From: Anderseniella sp963700885
GTDB lineage: Bacteria; Pseudomonadota; Alphaproteobacteria; Rhizobiales; Aestuariivirgaceae
NCBI GenBank assembly: GCA_963700885.1
Contig: CAVOZJ010000034.1
Location: 47,242-111,241 of the forward strand
DNA length: 64,000 nt
Direction of reading: 5' to 3'
Shown: positions 8,664 to 18,513 of the stretch, one piece after another
Numbering within the stretch: position 1 is the stretch's first letter
Layout: each line of letters opens with the position of its first letter
Translations under genes and position numbers: made by a program
The notes under the pieces: generated by a model
The model's input: only the letters and a program-made list of their open reading frames with translations
Database searches by the model: none
Told to the model about the DNA's origin: nothing

Positions 8664-9914
8664 ATGACTGATGATCCTATACTCGAAAGCGGGTTCAACG
8701 GGTTGACTGCGGCACAACCCTCGCTTCCAGCGTCGTGGTATTTCGAGCAGCCACATTTCGAGCGCGAGATGGGCGAGATCTGGCGCAAGAACTGGATCTA
8801 TCTGTGCCGGGCCGACAACCTGTCCAGGCCCGGTGACTTTCGAACGTTCACGATTGCGGGCCAGGAATTGCTGGTGGTCCGCGGCGAAGATAACGGGATC
8901 CACGGGTTTCATAACACCTGCCGGCATCGCGGCTCGACGCTTTGTACTGCCGGAACAGGCAGGTTCGACCGCCGCATAATCTGCCCCTATCATCAGTGGA
9001 CCTATGGCCTCGATGGCCGCCTGTTGGCGACAGGCCGCATGCGCAAGGTGGCGGGCTTCAACCATGCCGACCACGGCCTTTACAAATTCGCCATCACAGT
9101 GTGGGGCGGCTGCATCTTCGGAAACCTCTCGGGCGCTGATACAACAGCTTTCGACGAAGTTTTCGGCAGCGAACTGTCCTGTATCGTTTCCTGGCCGATG
9201 GAGGATCTTGCAGTCGGGCACCGTTACCGCAGGGAGCTTGCCTGCAACTGGAAGATCTTCTGGGAGAATTACAACGAGTGCCTGCACTGCCCCAGCATCC
9301 ATCCCGAGTTGTGCGAACTGGTCCCCATCTACGGGCGCGGCATCATGACCCCGCGGGACGACCCGGAATGGCAGACCTTTGCCCAAGATGACCAGCCATT
9401 GTATTCAGGGCGACTTCGCGAAGGGGCCGAGACCTGGTCCATGGACGGTATGGCCCGGGATGAGCTGCCGGGCCTGACCGGCGAAGACCGGACATCCGGG
9501 CAGCGCTATGCCACGCTGCTGCCGTCAACCTTCATCGCTGCGCATGTCGACTATGTGCGGATCGTCCGTCTGATGCCGCTGACGCCCGAGACGACGGAAC
9601 TTACGGCCGAGTGGCTGTTCCAGCCGGACCTGCTGGAGCGGGCAGATTTTGACCTGGCCCGGATCACGGATTTCGCCACCCTTGTGATGGAGCAGGATGG
9701 CCTTGCCTGCGAGCTCAATCAACGCGGACTGAAGGCAGCTCCGTTCGAGCGAGGCGTGCTGATGCAGGAGGAGTACGAAGTTTTCCTCTTCCAGGACTGG
9801 ATCAGGAAGGCACTGGGAAAGAAGCGGTTCAGCCAGGCGTCAGGAAGCCGGGCCAGCAGGCGACTGCCCGTTGGCCCCGAATCGCGGGCTGGCGCCGATC
9901 TGGAAGATGAATAG
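8664..9914 (+). CDS. Rieske non-heme iron ring-hydroxylating-type oxygenase, alpha subunit
   Basis: 416 residues. The Rieske [2Fe-2S] motif is C86-R-H88 with C107 and H110 (TCRHRGS ... CPYHQWTYG). The catalytic mononuclear iron site is in NWKIFWENYNECLHCPSIHP, with His208 and His213 as ligands. Architecture and motif spacing resemble the quaternary-amine oxygenases (glycine betaine, stachydrine, carnitine) more than classic biphenyl-type enzymes; the substrate is not determined. No reductase or ferredoxin gene is adjacent, so electrons must come from elsewhere. I placed the start at ATG 8664; the reading frame is open further upstream, but that sequence is unlike the family. Confidence 0.88.
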   Translation: MTDDPILESGFNGLTAAQPSLPASWYFEQPHFEREMGEIWRKNWIYLCRADNLSRPGDFRTFTIAGQELLVVRGEDNGIHGFHNTCRHRGSTLCTAGTGRFDRRIICPYHQWTYGLDGRLLATGRMRKVAGFNHADHGLYKFAITVWGGCIFGNLSGADTTAFDEVFGSELSCIVSWPMEDLAVGHRYRRELACNWKIFWENYNECLHCPSIHPELCELVPIYGRGIMTPRDDPEWQTFAQDDQPLYSGRLREGAETWSMDGMARDELPGLTGEDRTSGQRYATLLPSTFIAAHVDYVRIVRLMPLTPETTELTAEWLFQPDLLERADFDLARITDFATLVMEQDGLACELNQRGLKAAPFERGVLMQEEYEVFLFQDWIRKALGKKRFSQASGSRASRRLPVGPESRAGADLEDE

Positions 9915-10155
9915 CACGGTTTCCCTGTCGGGTCAGGAGCTGGACCGGTTGGCGGTCTCAGCTTCATCGCAGGAAATCCCAGTATCCGCATTGGGGTCGA
10001 TGCCGTCGATCGCGGCAACCAATTACTTTTCAAGTATAAAGCAATCAACCCGGTCACCCTCAACCCAAATGGATGACTGATCATGGGCTCCTGATGGGTC
10101 CACGGTTTCCACGGGCACAATTGTCAACCATCATCTGAACCGGTGCATGTGACAG

Positions 10156-12306
10156 TCACCCTTCCGGTTTGTAGCATGCGCCGATAGCGACATTGTTGCC
10201 TTCATTGGTCTCGTCATTGTGCATGCCGCTATCGACTTCTATACGAAAGCGGCACTCGTTGTCCGAACCGCTTCCGAAAAAGCATCTGTCGCCCGGATAC
10301 GGAAACGGCACATCAATCTCGTCAATCGGATGGCCCGATGGGCCCAACACCGCAGTGGCGCGAATGATAGGATTGTTATCGAAAACGTACGTCACCGTCG
10401 TTGTTGACGTCTTCGATTGACCCGGACCCTGGTTTTTCACCCTGACGAGCAGTTCTCCGTTTACAACCCTGCAATAACCGCTGTCGGGATTGGGATTCGT
10501 TGGCCGGCCGGGAACAGGTACGAGATCGGATTTGTCTCTGTCCCCGTTCGGTGGAGGTGGAATGTCATCGATCATTCGCTCACGGATCTGCTCGACATCC
10601 ATGCTAACCGACGGTATCGACTCCAGCGAGCCACCAGGGTCTCCGCCACCGTTCCCGTCACCGCCGCCACAACACCCGCAGCAACCGCAACTGTTGCCAC
10701 AATGACAATTTGGGCGGTAATTCTCGCAAGGTTTCTGTTTCAGACGAAAGGCATCGTGACCTCCGCCCTGAATAGCCATCAGTTCTTCCTCGACCAGTCC
10801 GCGACCGGTATAGACGGCAGTCACATCGAGGCTAGCCGGACTGGTGATCACAACGAAGCCTTCCACGTAAGCGGTTGGAAAAGTCCCGTTGAATGCGCGT
10901 TCGCGAATATCGTCGCAGTTGGTCTCCAGAGCATGTAGCGGTGCCAATGGATCTAAGCCCAGATTGTAGGTTTCTCCCTGCTTCTGAGGATCCGGTGGAT
11001 AGGTAACAGCGACCTGCTTCAGGAAACGGACGTCCTTTCCCCCGGGGTTGAGGATATTGACAGTCGTTGAATAGCTGCCGGGCTCCAGACGCTTGTCCTT
11101 GGGATCATTCTGCAATCCGCAGACAAACTTGGCAGCATAGCGATAATTCACCTTGCCACCGTTGTCGCCGTCACCATCATCTCCGGTCACACCATCAATC
11201 CGCATGCCAACGTATGTGGCATTGTTGTTTTCGCGGATTTCGCTGATCAGATCATTCTCGTCAACGATAACGCCGAGATAGCCATCGCCTTGCGGAATAT
11301 CACCGGGCAGCGTGATGGGCAGTCTCAAAGTGTCGGGCTCGTCGAGGACCAGGGAAATGGATGTGCCGCCAATGCGCCTGTCCATGGTGGTTATCGTGTC
11401 ATTGTCGGAATAGTAGAAACCGACCTCGATACCGTTCTGCTGAGTGACATTGCCGAGGGTCTCGAATGTAAAACGCGCCTCGACTGTCTGGCCCGCCTTT
11501 GCAATGTAGCGTGGTTCAAGGGCGTCATCGTCGACCTTGTCAAGCTCATCTGCCTGAGCGTCGAATACCTCCGTTCGCTTGTGGAGGCTGTAAGGATTGT
11601 TACACCCGGAGTAACGCCAGTGGACAACAGACACGTCCTTTGCCTGCAAAACGGGATCGTCGTTGTAGATTGCGGTCAAGCCCTTGACCAGGTCTTCACC
11701 GACATATTGCCTCGCCTGGTCACTGTTGGCGTGCAGGTGGCTCGACGAGTCGCCCATCACGTTGTAGATGCTGCAATTGTGCTCGAATCCGACATTGTGA
11801 CCCAGTTCATGGATAGTGACTGCTTCCAGCGACAGTTTGTCGGAACCGTACCTCGAATAATCGGCCTTCGACTGGGAATTCACATAGTCGTATGCTTTGT
11901 TGTATACGACGTCGCCTTCGGTGATTGAGCAACCGCTCGTATACCATGGCCCTACTGCAGCGAAGGCGTCTCCATTGAAAATATCGGTTGCATCATTGGC
12001 CTGTGCCCAGACTTCCGAATGGCCATTGTTCAGCGCTGTGTTGTAATTGAGGTTGATGTCGAGCGTATTGAAGAAATTCATGTAGGTGGGGTTGGCCCGC
12101 CAGATCGCCAGAGAATCGTGGAAACCTCCGAACCAGTCCGCATTACCACCTACAAACGGGTCACCCCGATACTGCTCCACGGGATTATCCCATTCATAGG
12201 GCGAGCCATTGCATTCGTAGATGAAGTACGCCCGGGCACTGGCGGCATGAAAACCTGACAGTAAAGCCGCAATCATCAGGCTCAGGAACCAATATCTCAA
12301 TGTCAT
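10156..12306 (-). CDS. Secreted matrixin-like (metzincin) zinc protease with CARDB-like repeats
   Basis: 716 residues from ATG 12306, which has a GGGAGG ribosome site 8 bases upstream. A signal peptide (RYWFLSLMIAALLSGF ... ASARA) predicts export. The protease domain has the metzincin motif HELGHNVGFEH (His at about 166, 170 and 176) followed by VMGD, a plausible Met-turn. Downstream are beta domains with CARDB-like signatures (ISEIRENNNATYVG and, at the C-terminus, NDETNEGNNVAIGACY). Between them lies a Cys/Gly-rich linker (CHCGNSCGCCGCCGGGDG). It is likely an extracellular or surface protease; the substrate is unknown. It is probably co-transcribed with the secreted protein upstream (32-bp gap). 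Confidence 0.8.
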   Translation of the reverse strand: MTLRYWFLSLMIAALLSGFHAASARAYFIYECNGSPYEWDNPVEQYRGDPFVGGNADWFGGFHDSLAIWRANPTYMNFFNTLDINLNYNTALNNGHSEVWAQANDATDIFNGDAFAAVGPWYTSGCSITEGDVVYNKAYDYVNSQSKADYSRYGSDKLSLEAVTIHELGHNVGFEHNCSIYNVMGDSSSHLHANSDQARQYVGEDLVKGLTAIYNDDPVLQAKDVSVVHWRYSGCNNPYSLHKRTEVFDAQADELDKVDDDALEPRYIAKAGQTVEARFTFETLGNVTQQNGIEVGFYYSDNDTITTMDRRIGGTSISLVLDEPDTLRLPITLPGDIPQGDGYLGVIVDENDLISEIRENNNATYVGMRIDGVTGDDGDGDNGGKVNYRYAAKFVCGLQNDPKDKRLEPGSYSTTVNILNPGGKDVRFLKQVAVTYPPDPQKQGETYNLGLDPLAPLHALETNCDDIRERAFNGTFPTAYVEGFVVITSPASLDVTAVYTGRGLVEEELMAIQGGGHDAFRLKQKPCENYRPNCHCGNSCGCCGCCGGGDGNGGGDPGGSLESIPSVSMDVEQIRERMIDDIPPPPNGDRDKSDLVPVPGRPTNPNPDSGYCRVVNGELLVRVKNQGPGQSKTSTTTVTYVFDNNPIIRATAVLGPSGHPIDEIDVPFPYPGDRCFFGSGSDNECRFRIEVDSGMHNDETNEGNNVAIGACYKPEG

Positions 12307-12338
12307 GACTGACCTCCCGTATCCATTGCAGATTGCGC

Positions 12339-13295
12339 TCACTGTCTTGGTATCACTGGATTGCCGTCATTTTGTTCGAGCAGCCGCTGCTCATCAGTCA
12401 AAGGCGTCCGACTGGACGGTGGCCCGACACGAAGATTTCCCTTTTTTGGCAGAGGAAGCAGCACTTCCTGGTCAAACGTTACAGATACGACCGGCTTTTC
12501 AGGTGGCGTCGTGTCAGATGCGATCGCTCGAAGCGTCCTGAGAAACTCATCTGGCGAAACAGCCGAACTTGCTGATACAGAAACAGTCTTGCCGGAATAT
12601 CTCATTGTGATGGTCCGAGGTGCGGAAACCTCTGTGATGAGTTTTTCCAGCCTGGCGCGGTCCTTGGACGGGGTCTGATTGCCAGGTGATGCCAGGCGGT
12701 CCCTGAGTTCGTTGACATACGAAACAGGTGCCGCCGGGACGACAGTAGCTATGTGATTGCCCTCCAGCGGCGCCGGACCGAGGCTGATGCGCTGATCGGC
12801 CAGGCTGACAACCGGAAAGCCAACATCATTGAAGACTTTGTCGCCAATTATCCGATATCGACCGGCGGTACAGTTGACGAGTGGACACGCAGACTGGCCG
12901 TTGCCGGAAACAATCAGAATGTCCCGATCACCAATCTTGAACAGGGGCAGGTTCGGCAGGTGCATGTAGCGACCGTCAACGCTGGTCGCTCCGCCCAGGA
13001 ATCGAAGTGTGAAAGTGTCACCTGTACGCTCGCCACGCAGGACGCTGTCGACTTCGTAAGTCACGTAAGTCAGCGGAACGACCGTGTAGGCATCCGGGTC
13101 CCCGTCAGACAGACGAAATCTCACATCCTTGACTCGACCTGAGAATATGAAACTCGAACCTGCAATTGCTGCCGTCAGATCGGCGGCGTCAATGATTTTT
13201 CCGCGGGTCGATCCATGCGAACTGTCCGCGCGAAACATGGCCAGAAAGACCAGTGTAAACACGGTGAATGAGAAGAAGAATCTGCGGTTCCACAT
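12339..13295 (-). CDS. Secreted protein of unknown function, partner of the metzincin
   Basis: 318 residues. The N-terminal hydrophobic segment (RFFFSFTVFTLVFLAMF) followed by a polar region is a likely signal peptide. The mature part has a beta-rich domain (about 30-180: FIFSGRVKDVRFRL, VTYEVDSVLRGERTGDTFTLRFLGG) containing a CPLVNCTAGRY cysteine pair that could form a disulphide. A helical, polar C-terminal third follows. ATG 13295 has GAGG 6 bases upstream. I do not recognise the family. Its position 32 bp upstream of the protease suggests a chaperone, inhibitor or co-secreted factor, which is inference only. Confidence 0.7.
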   Translation of the reverse strand: MWNRRFFFSFTVFTLVFLAMFRADSSHGSTRGKIIDAADLTAAIAGSSFIFSGRVKDVRFRLSDGDPDAYTVVPLTYVTYEVDSVLRGERTGDTFTLRFLGGATSVDGRYMHLPNLPLFKIGDRDILIVSGNGQSACPLVNCTAGRYRIIGDKVFNDVGFPVVSLADQRISLGPAPLEGNHIATVVPAAPVSYVNELRDRLASPGNQTPSKDRARLEKLITEVSAPRTITMRYSGKTVSVSASSAVSPDEFLRTLRAIASDTTPPEKPVVSVTFDQEVLLPLPKKGNLRVGPPSSRTPLTDEQRLLEQNDGNPVIPRQ

Positions 13296-13675
13296 ACGCG
13301 ACCTCGACTGCTAGCGAGACTAACTACTGGGCCGCCCGATATGACTATCAATGGTTCCACGATATTTGAAAAATGACCTCACGTCAATCTATCTTACTCA
13401 GAAATGCTCCAGGCTGTACTGGTTTCCGGTGCCATAGTCAGTCCGTGGCCGGTCTCGTGTCCGCAGGCGAATTGCTGGAGATGTTGCAAAATGAAACACT
13501 GCTGGCCAGGGAACTCATCGTCTGGAGCAGTTGCGCAAGGACTTCCCTGCGAGAGTTTCGGCTTACCAAGTACCGCTCCCGTCCGGGCCTGCCGCTTCAA
13601 TATGCCCATTCCGCGTTGTGGCTGGCTGTGGTAGACGCGCGCTCAACCAATCATTCTTGAAAGTCCGGAAACACT
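13296..13675. other. Intergenic region upstream of typA
   Basis: 380 bp between divergent genes (secreted protein on the minus strand, typA on the plus strand). It must hold both promoters. I see no convincing ORF, tRNA or repeat in it; short open frames here have no family features. Confidence 0.5.
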
Positions 13676-15502
13676 ATGTCTTTGAGAAACATAGCCATCA
13701 TCGCCCACGTCGATCATGGCAAAACCACCCTGATCGACCGGCTGCTGGCACAGTCGGGTACCATGCGCGACAATCAGCGCATGGCGGACCGTGCCATGGA
13801 TTCCAACGACCTGGAGCGAGAACGCGGCATCACGATTCTTGCAAAGGTCACTTCGGTCGACTGGCATGGCAATCGCATCAACATCGTCGATACGCCGGGC
13901 CATGCTGACTTTGGCGGCGAAGTGGAGCGCATTCTCAACATGGTCGATGGTGCGATACTGCTAGTGGATGCAGCAGAAGGCCCCATGCCGCAAACCAAGT
14001 TTGTGCTGCAGAAGGCGCTCAAGATCGGATTGCGCCCGATCGTGGCGATCAACAAGATCGACAAGGACGAAGAACGCCATCAGGAAGTGATCAACGAGGT
14101 GTTTGACCTGTTTGCGGCACTGGATGCCGACAATAATCAGCTTGATTTTCCGATACTGTATGGATCTGCCAAGCAGGGCTGGATGGCGCTTGAGCCGGAA
14201 GGGCCCAGGAACGACATGGCGCAGTTGTTTGATCTTGTCGTCAGGCATGTGCCGGAACCGGTTGTCGAGGAAGGCCCGTTTCGCATGCTGTCCACGACCA
14301 TCGAGGCCAACCCCTACCTCGGCCGGATTCTCACAGGCCGCATCAGTTCGGGCACGGTCAGGCCGAACCAGTCTATCAAGGCACTTGACCGGGATGGCGG
14401 GTTGATAGAGCAGGGCCGGGTTTCAAAAGTGCTGGCATTCCGCGGCCTGGAGCGTATTGCGGTGGAGGAAGCACAAGCCGGCGACATCGTTGCGCTGGCA
14501 GGTTTGTCAAAGGCGACCGTGGCCGACACCTTGTGTGCCGGCGAAGTAACCAAGCCCATTGCAGCGCAGCCGATCGATCCGCCGACATTGTCGATGACGT
14601 TCCGCGTCAATGACGGACCGCTGGCCGGCAAGGAAGGTGACAAGGTGCAGAGCCGTGTCATCCGTGACCGCCTGCTGAAGGAAGCGGAAGGCAATGTGGC
14701 GCTGCAGATCACGGACCTGGACGGCGAAGCCTACGAGGTATCGGGCCGTGGCGAACTGCAACTGGCCATCCTGATCGAAACAATGCGGCGTGAAGGCTTT
14801 GAATTGACTGTCGGACGGCCACGGGTGGTAATGCAGACCGACGCAGCAACCGGTCAGCGCCTGGAGCCTGTCGAAGAGGTGATCATCGACGTTGATGAGG
14901 AGTTTTCCGGCGCTGTTGTACAGAAACTTTCGGAACGCCGCGGGGAACTCAAGGACATGCGGCCTTCGGGCGCCGGACGCCAGCGCCTCGTGTTTCATGC
15001 GCCGACCCGCGGCCTGATCGGTTATCAAAGCGAATTGCTGACCGACACCCGGGGCACAGCCATCATGAACCGGTTGTTCCATAGTTATGCCGCCCATGTG
15101 GGGGTCATTCCGTCGCGCCATACCGGTGTGCTGTTGTCAAATGGAGATGGCGAAGCGGTGGCCTACGCATTGTGGAAACTGGAAGACCGCGGACCGATGT
15201 TCGTGGAACCCGGCATGAAGGTCTACAACGGCATGATTGTTGGCGAGCATACACGTGGCAACGATCTTGAGATCAACGTGCTGAAAGCCAAGCAGCTGAC
15301 CAACATGCGGGCGTCCGGCAAGGATGATGCGGTGTTGCTGACCCCGCCGGTTCGCATGACGCTTGAGAAGGCATTGAGCTATATAACCGACGATGAACTG
15401 GTTGAAGTCACGCCTAAATCGATCCGGCTGCGCAAGGCCATTCTTGATGTGCATGAGCGCAAGCGTGCGTCGCGGCGTATTGATGAAGCATTGAGTGCAT
15501 AG
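13676..15502 (+). CDS. typA: Ribosome-associated translational GTPase TypA/BipA
   Basis: 608 residues, full length. GTPase motifs: G1 AHVDHGKTT near residue 10, switch I RERGITI, G3 DTPGHADFGGEVER and G4 NKIDK. Domains II and III (EF-G-like) and the BipA C-terminal domain (DTRGTAIMNRLFH, TRGNDLEINVLKAKQLTNMR) are intact. It assists 50S assembly and stress or cold adaptation. ATG 13676 gives the standard N-terminus MSLRNIAIIAHVDHG. Confidence 0.97.
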   Translation: MSLRNIAIIAHVDHGKTTLIDRLLAQSGTMRDNQRMADRAMDSNDLERERGITILAKVTSVDWHGNRINIVDTPGHADFGGEVERILNMVDGAILLVDAAEGPMPQTKFVLQKALKIGLRPIVAINKIDKDEERHQEVINEVFDLFAALDADNNQLDFPILYGSAKQGWMALEPEGPRNDMAQLFDLVVRHVPEPVVEEGPFRMLSTTIEANPYLGRILTGRISSGTVRPNQSIKALDRDGGLIEQGRVSKVLAFRGLERIAVEEAQAGDIVALAGLSKATVADTLCAGEVTKPIAAQPIDPPTLSMTFRVNDGPLAGKEGDKVQSRVIRDRLLKEAEGNVALQITDLDGEAYEVSGRGELQLAILIETMRREGFELTVGRPRVVMQTDAATGQRLEPVEEVIIDVDEEFSGAVVQKLSERRGELKDMRPSGAGRQRLVFHAPTRGLIGYQSELLTDTRGTAIMNRLFHSYAAHVGVIPSRHTGVLLSNGDGEAVAYALWKLEDRGPMFVEPGMKVYNGMIVGEHTRGNDLEINVLKAKQLTNMRASGKDDAVLLTPPVRMTLEKALSYITDDELVEVTPKSIRLRKAILDVHERKRASRRIDEALSA

Positions 15503-15523
15503 AGTAGTCACAGGTTCACGATC

Positions 15524-17584
15524 ATGGCAGGCGAACAGGACATCAAACCCGCTCTGGTGAACTGGAATGGCGTTCTCGGCCTTCCTGACTTCGAAAAGAT
15601 TGCGGATGAGGATTTCAAACCGGCGTTCGCCCCGGCCATGGCTGATCACCTGGCCGAGATTGAAGCCATTGCCGAAAACCAGCATGACCCGGATTTTGAA
15701 AACACCATTGAGGCCCTGGAGCTGTCAGGCAAGGCCTTGCGCGAGGTGCAGGCGTTGTTCTGGCACCGGGCGGGGACGGACAGCACACCGGCGATACAGG
15801 AACTGGAGCGTGAAATCGGTCCCGAACTGGCAAAACATCAATCGGCAATCTTCATGAATGATCGCCTGTTTGCGCGGATCGAAACACTGTACGAAAGCCG
15901 CAATGAAACGCAATGGAGCCGGGAGCAGGTTCGGGTACTTGAGCAGCACCACAGGAAATTCGTCAACCAGGGTGCAAGGCTGGGTAGTGCTGAAAAACAG
16001 AGGCTGGCAAAAATTGATCAACGGCTGGCGGCGCTGGCCGCCGGATTTGGCCAGAATGTACTGGCCGACGAGAAAGACTGGATACTGTTGCTTGAAGGCA
16101 AAGATGACCTGGCGGGGCTGCCGGACAGCCTGATCGCTGCAATGGCCGAAGCCGCCACGCAACGTGATCATGATGGCAAGCATGCAGTGACCCTTTCCCG
16201 GTCGATTGTAGAGCCGTTCCTGACTGCTTCATCGCGATCCGACTTGCGGAAAATTGCGCATGATGCCTGGGCAGCGCGCGGCCGGAACGGTGGCGAACAT
16301 GACAATACTGAAATCGTGGCCGAAACACTGGGACTGCGTAACGAGAAAGCCCGGCTTCTGGGTTACGAAAATTTTGCTGAACTGAAGCTTGACGGCACCA
16401 TGGCCAGGACACCTGAAGCCGTCGAAAACCTTCTTGGCAGGGTCTGGCAGGCAGCCAGATCAGGTGCTGCAGGTCATGCCGTTCTGCTGGAGGAAATTGC
16501 TGCCGGGGAGGGCCACAACGAACCGCTCAAGGCATCAGACTGGCGGTATTACACCGCAAAGCTGCGCGAACGCGAGTTCGACCTGGATGAATCGGCAGTC
16601 AAACCCTACTTCCAGCTGGAAAACATGATCCTGGCGGCGTTCGATGTCGCCGGCAGACTGTTTGGCCTGTCGTTCAGGGAACTTGGCGACGTGGCCGGCC
16701 CGCATCGCGATGCCAGGGTGTTTGAAGTGCGCAACCGGGCAGGTCATGTCTGCGGCGTTTTCATCGGAGATTATTTTTCCCGGTCCTCAAAGCGCTCCGG
16801 GGCCTGGATGAGCCAGTTGCAGAAGCAACACGGGCTCAAGGGTGGTCAGCACCCGATTGTGCTAAATGCAATGAATTTTGCCAAACCGGCAGGCAAGTCT
16901 CCGGCATTGCTGTCGCTGAGCGACGCGCGAACGCTATTCCATGAATTTGGTCATGCCCTGCACGGACTTTTGTCCAATGTCACTTATCCTTCCGTTTCAG
17001 GCACATCGGTATCGCGCGACTTTGTTGAGTTACCGTCGCAACTGTATGAGCACTGGCTGACAGTGCCCGAGATACTGGAAAAACACGCGGTTCACATGGA
17101 AACCGGTGACCCCATGCCTCGGGAGTTGATGGACAAGCTCTTGGCTGCCCGGACATTCAATTCGGGATTTGATGCAGTTGAATTTACCTCATCCGCCATT
17201 GTCGACATGCGGTTTCATCAGGTCTCGCACGACGGCAGTTCAATCCTGGATCCAATAGGGTTTGAAGCGCAGGTGCTGGCCGGGCTGGACATGCCTGCAG
17301 CAATCATCATGCGCCACCGCACGCCGCACTTCCTGCACGTGTTCTATGGCGATGGCTACGCGGCAGGTTACTACAGCTACATGTGGTCGGAAGTGCTGGA
17401 CGCAGATGCCTTCACCGCATTTGAAGAAGCCGGTGATCCGTTTGATCAGGCTTTGGCAAAACGGCTTGAACAGCATATCTATTCCAGCGGTGATTCAATT
17501 GATCCTGAAGCTGCCTATACAGCTTTCAGGGGAAGGATGCCGACGGTTGATGCCATGTTGACGAAACGCGGCCTGGCAAGCTGA
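15524..17584 (+). CDS. M3 family oligopeptidase (oligopeptidase A / PrlC-like)
   Basis: 686 residues, typical for bacterial cytosolic M3 metallopeptidases that degrade short peptides and cleaved signal peptides. The zinc motif HEFGHALHG puts the ligands at His473 and His477 with catalytic Glu474. The C-terminal signature FYGDGYAAGYYSYMWSEVLD contains the substrate-binding His/Tyr region. It starts 21 bp after typA on the same strand and may be co-transcribed. It could equally be called dipeptidyl carboxypeptidase Dcp; the PrlC/OpdA and Dcp subfamilies cannot be separated by eye. Confidence 0.92.
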   Translation: MAGEQDIKPALVNWNGVLGLPDFEKIADEDFKPAFAPAMADHLAEIEAIAENQHDPDFENTIEALELSGKALREVQALFWHRAGTDSTPAIQELEREIGPELAKHQSAIFMNDRLFARIETLYESRNETQWSREQVRVLEQHHRKFVNQGARLGSAEKQRLAKIDQRLAALAAGFGQNVLADEKDWILLLEGKDDLAGLPDSLIAAMAEAATQRDHDGKHAVTLSRSIVEPFLTASSRSDLRKIAHDAWAARGRNGGEHDNTEIVAETLGLRNEKARLLGYENFAELKLDGTMARTPEAVENLLGRVWQAARSGAAGHAVLLEEIAAGEGHNEPLKASDWRYYTAKLREREFDLDESAVKPYFQLENMILAAFDVAGRLFGLSFRELGDVAGPHRDARVFEVRNRAGHVCGVFIGDYFSRSSKRSGAWMSQLQKQHGLKGGQHPIVLNAMNFAKPAGKSPALLSLSDARTLFHEFGHALHGLLSNVTYPSVSGTSVSRDFVELPSQLYEHWLTVPEILEKHAVHMETGDPMPRELMDKLLAARTFNSGFDAVEFTSSAIVDMRFHQVSHDGSSILDPIGFEAQVLAGLDMPAAIIMRHRTPHFLHVFYGDGYAAGYYSYMWSEVLDADAFTAFEEAGDPFDQALAKRLEQHIYSSGDSIDPEAAYTAFRGRMPTVDAMLTKRGLAS

Positions 17585-17644
17585 TATCAGGCTCGGTCCG
17601 GGGTACATCACAGGTTTCCACGACCTAAGCCGAACTGTCTTGTT

Positions 17645-17909
17645 ATACCAGATCCCAGTAACAGCAACTCATTTCATGGGATCATAGCGGTTCACTCGGG
17701 CAGGCGCAGTGCGCAGCGCGATGTGGTGCATTGGGCAAGCATTGCAACGCACCCGATGGGCCGCTATGACCCACCCGGAGGGCCGGGCGCTTTTTCCCGT
17801 CGGCTACGTTGCGCGCCGCTTGTGGTAAATGTACCACGGCGCGACACGCGCCTTGTCGGCGGAAAAAATCGCTCCGGTGAAATGGGTCGCTGTTACTGGG
17901 ATCTGGTAT
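17645..17909. mobile_element. MITE-like element, copy A
   Basis: A 265-bp non-coding element with terminal inverted repeats. The outer 21 bp (ATACCAGATCCCAGTAACAG plus C) at 17645-17665 are perfectly repeated in reverse at 17889-17909, and similarity continues for about 11 more bases with two mismatches. The interior is GC-rich with further dyads (GCCGTGGTACATTTACCACA read on the minus strand). It shares clear internal homology, in inverted orientation, with the element at 24395-24759. No ORF. It fills most of the 377-bp gap between the M3 peptidase and ppa. Target-site duplication is not obvious. Confidence 0.8.
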
Positions 17910-17961
17910 TACATGTGCCCAGGACCTTCAGAGAAATAGTTTCGCAAGTGAAAGAAATCAG

Positions 17962-18492
17962 ATGCGCATAGACGCCATATCCATCGGGACAAATCCACCC
18001 GAAGAAGTCAATGTCATTATCGAAGTGCCGATTGGCGGCGAGCCTATCAAGTATGAAATGGACAAGGCCGCCGGGACCATGGTGGTCGACAGGTTTCTCT
18101 ATACATCGATGCGGTACCCGGGAAACTACGGGTTCATTCCGCACACCCTGTCGGAAGATGGCGATCCGGTTGATCTGCTGGTGATTTCCCAGCGCACGCT
18201 GGTGCCAGGCGCGGTGATCGCCGTGCGCCCGGTAGGCGTCATGAAAATGGTTGATGAAGCAGGCGGTGACGAAAAAATTATCGGAGTACCGGTCAGCCGG
18301 ATATCCATGCGGTATGAGAAGGTGCATGACTATACCGATCTTCCTGAAATTCAGGTCAGGCAGATCGAGCACTTCTTCCAGCACTACAAGGACCTGGAGA
18401 AAGGCAAGTGGGCCAGAACCGACGGCTGGGGTAACGCCGAGGAAGCACGCGCCCTGATTGTTGAAGCAATCGAACGCGCAAAAGCCGGGTAG
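17962..18492 (+). CDS. ppa: Inorganic pyrophosphatase (family I)
   Basis: 176 residues, the normal size for bacterial soluble PPase. It hydrolyses PPi to phosphate in the cytoplasm, driving biosynthetic reactions. Signatures: KYEMDK, the Tyr-containing YPGNYGFIP, and the metal site EDGDPVDLLV. ATG 17962 has only a weak upstream purine stretch (GAAAGAAA). The right end of MITE-like copy A lies 52 bp upstream, so the promoter may overlap or border the repeat. Confidence 0.97.
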   Translation: MRIDAISIGTNPPEEVNVIIEVPIGGEPIKYEMDKAAGTMVVDRFLYTSMRYPGNYGFIPHTLSEDGDPVDLLVISQRTLVPGAVIAVRPVGVMKMVDEAGGDEKIIGVPVSRISMRYEKVHDYTDLPEIQVRQIEHFFQHYKDLEKGKWARTDGWGNAEEARALIVEAIERAKAG

Positions 18493-18513
18493 TCGCAACA
18501 ACCCGCCGGTCAA

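Noticed and set aside
9915..10155. Possible gene between the Rieske oxygenase and the metalloprotease
   Set aside because: About 240 bp with only short open frames lacking any motif.
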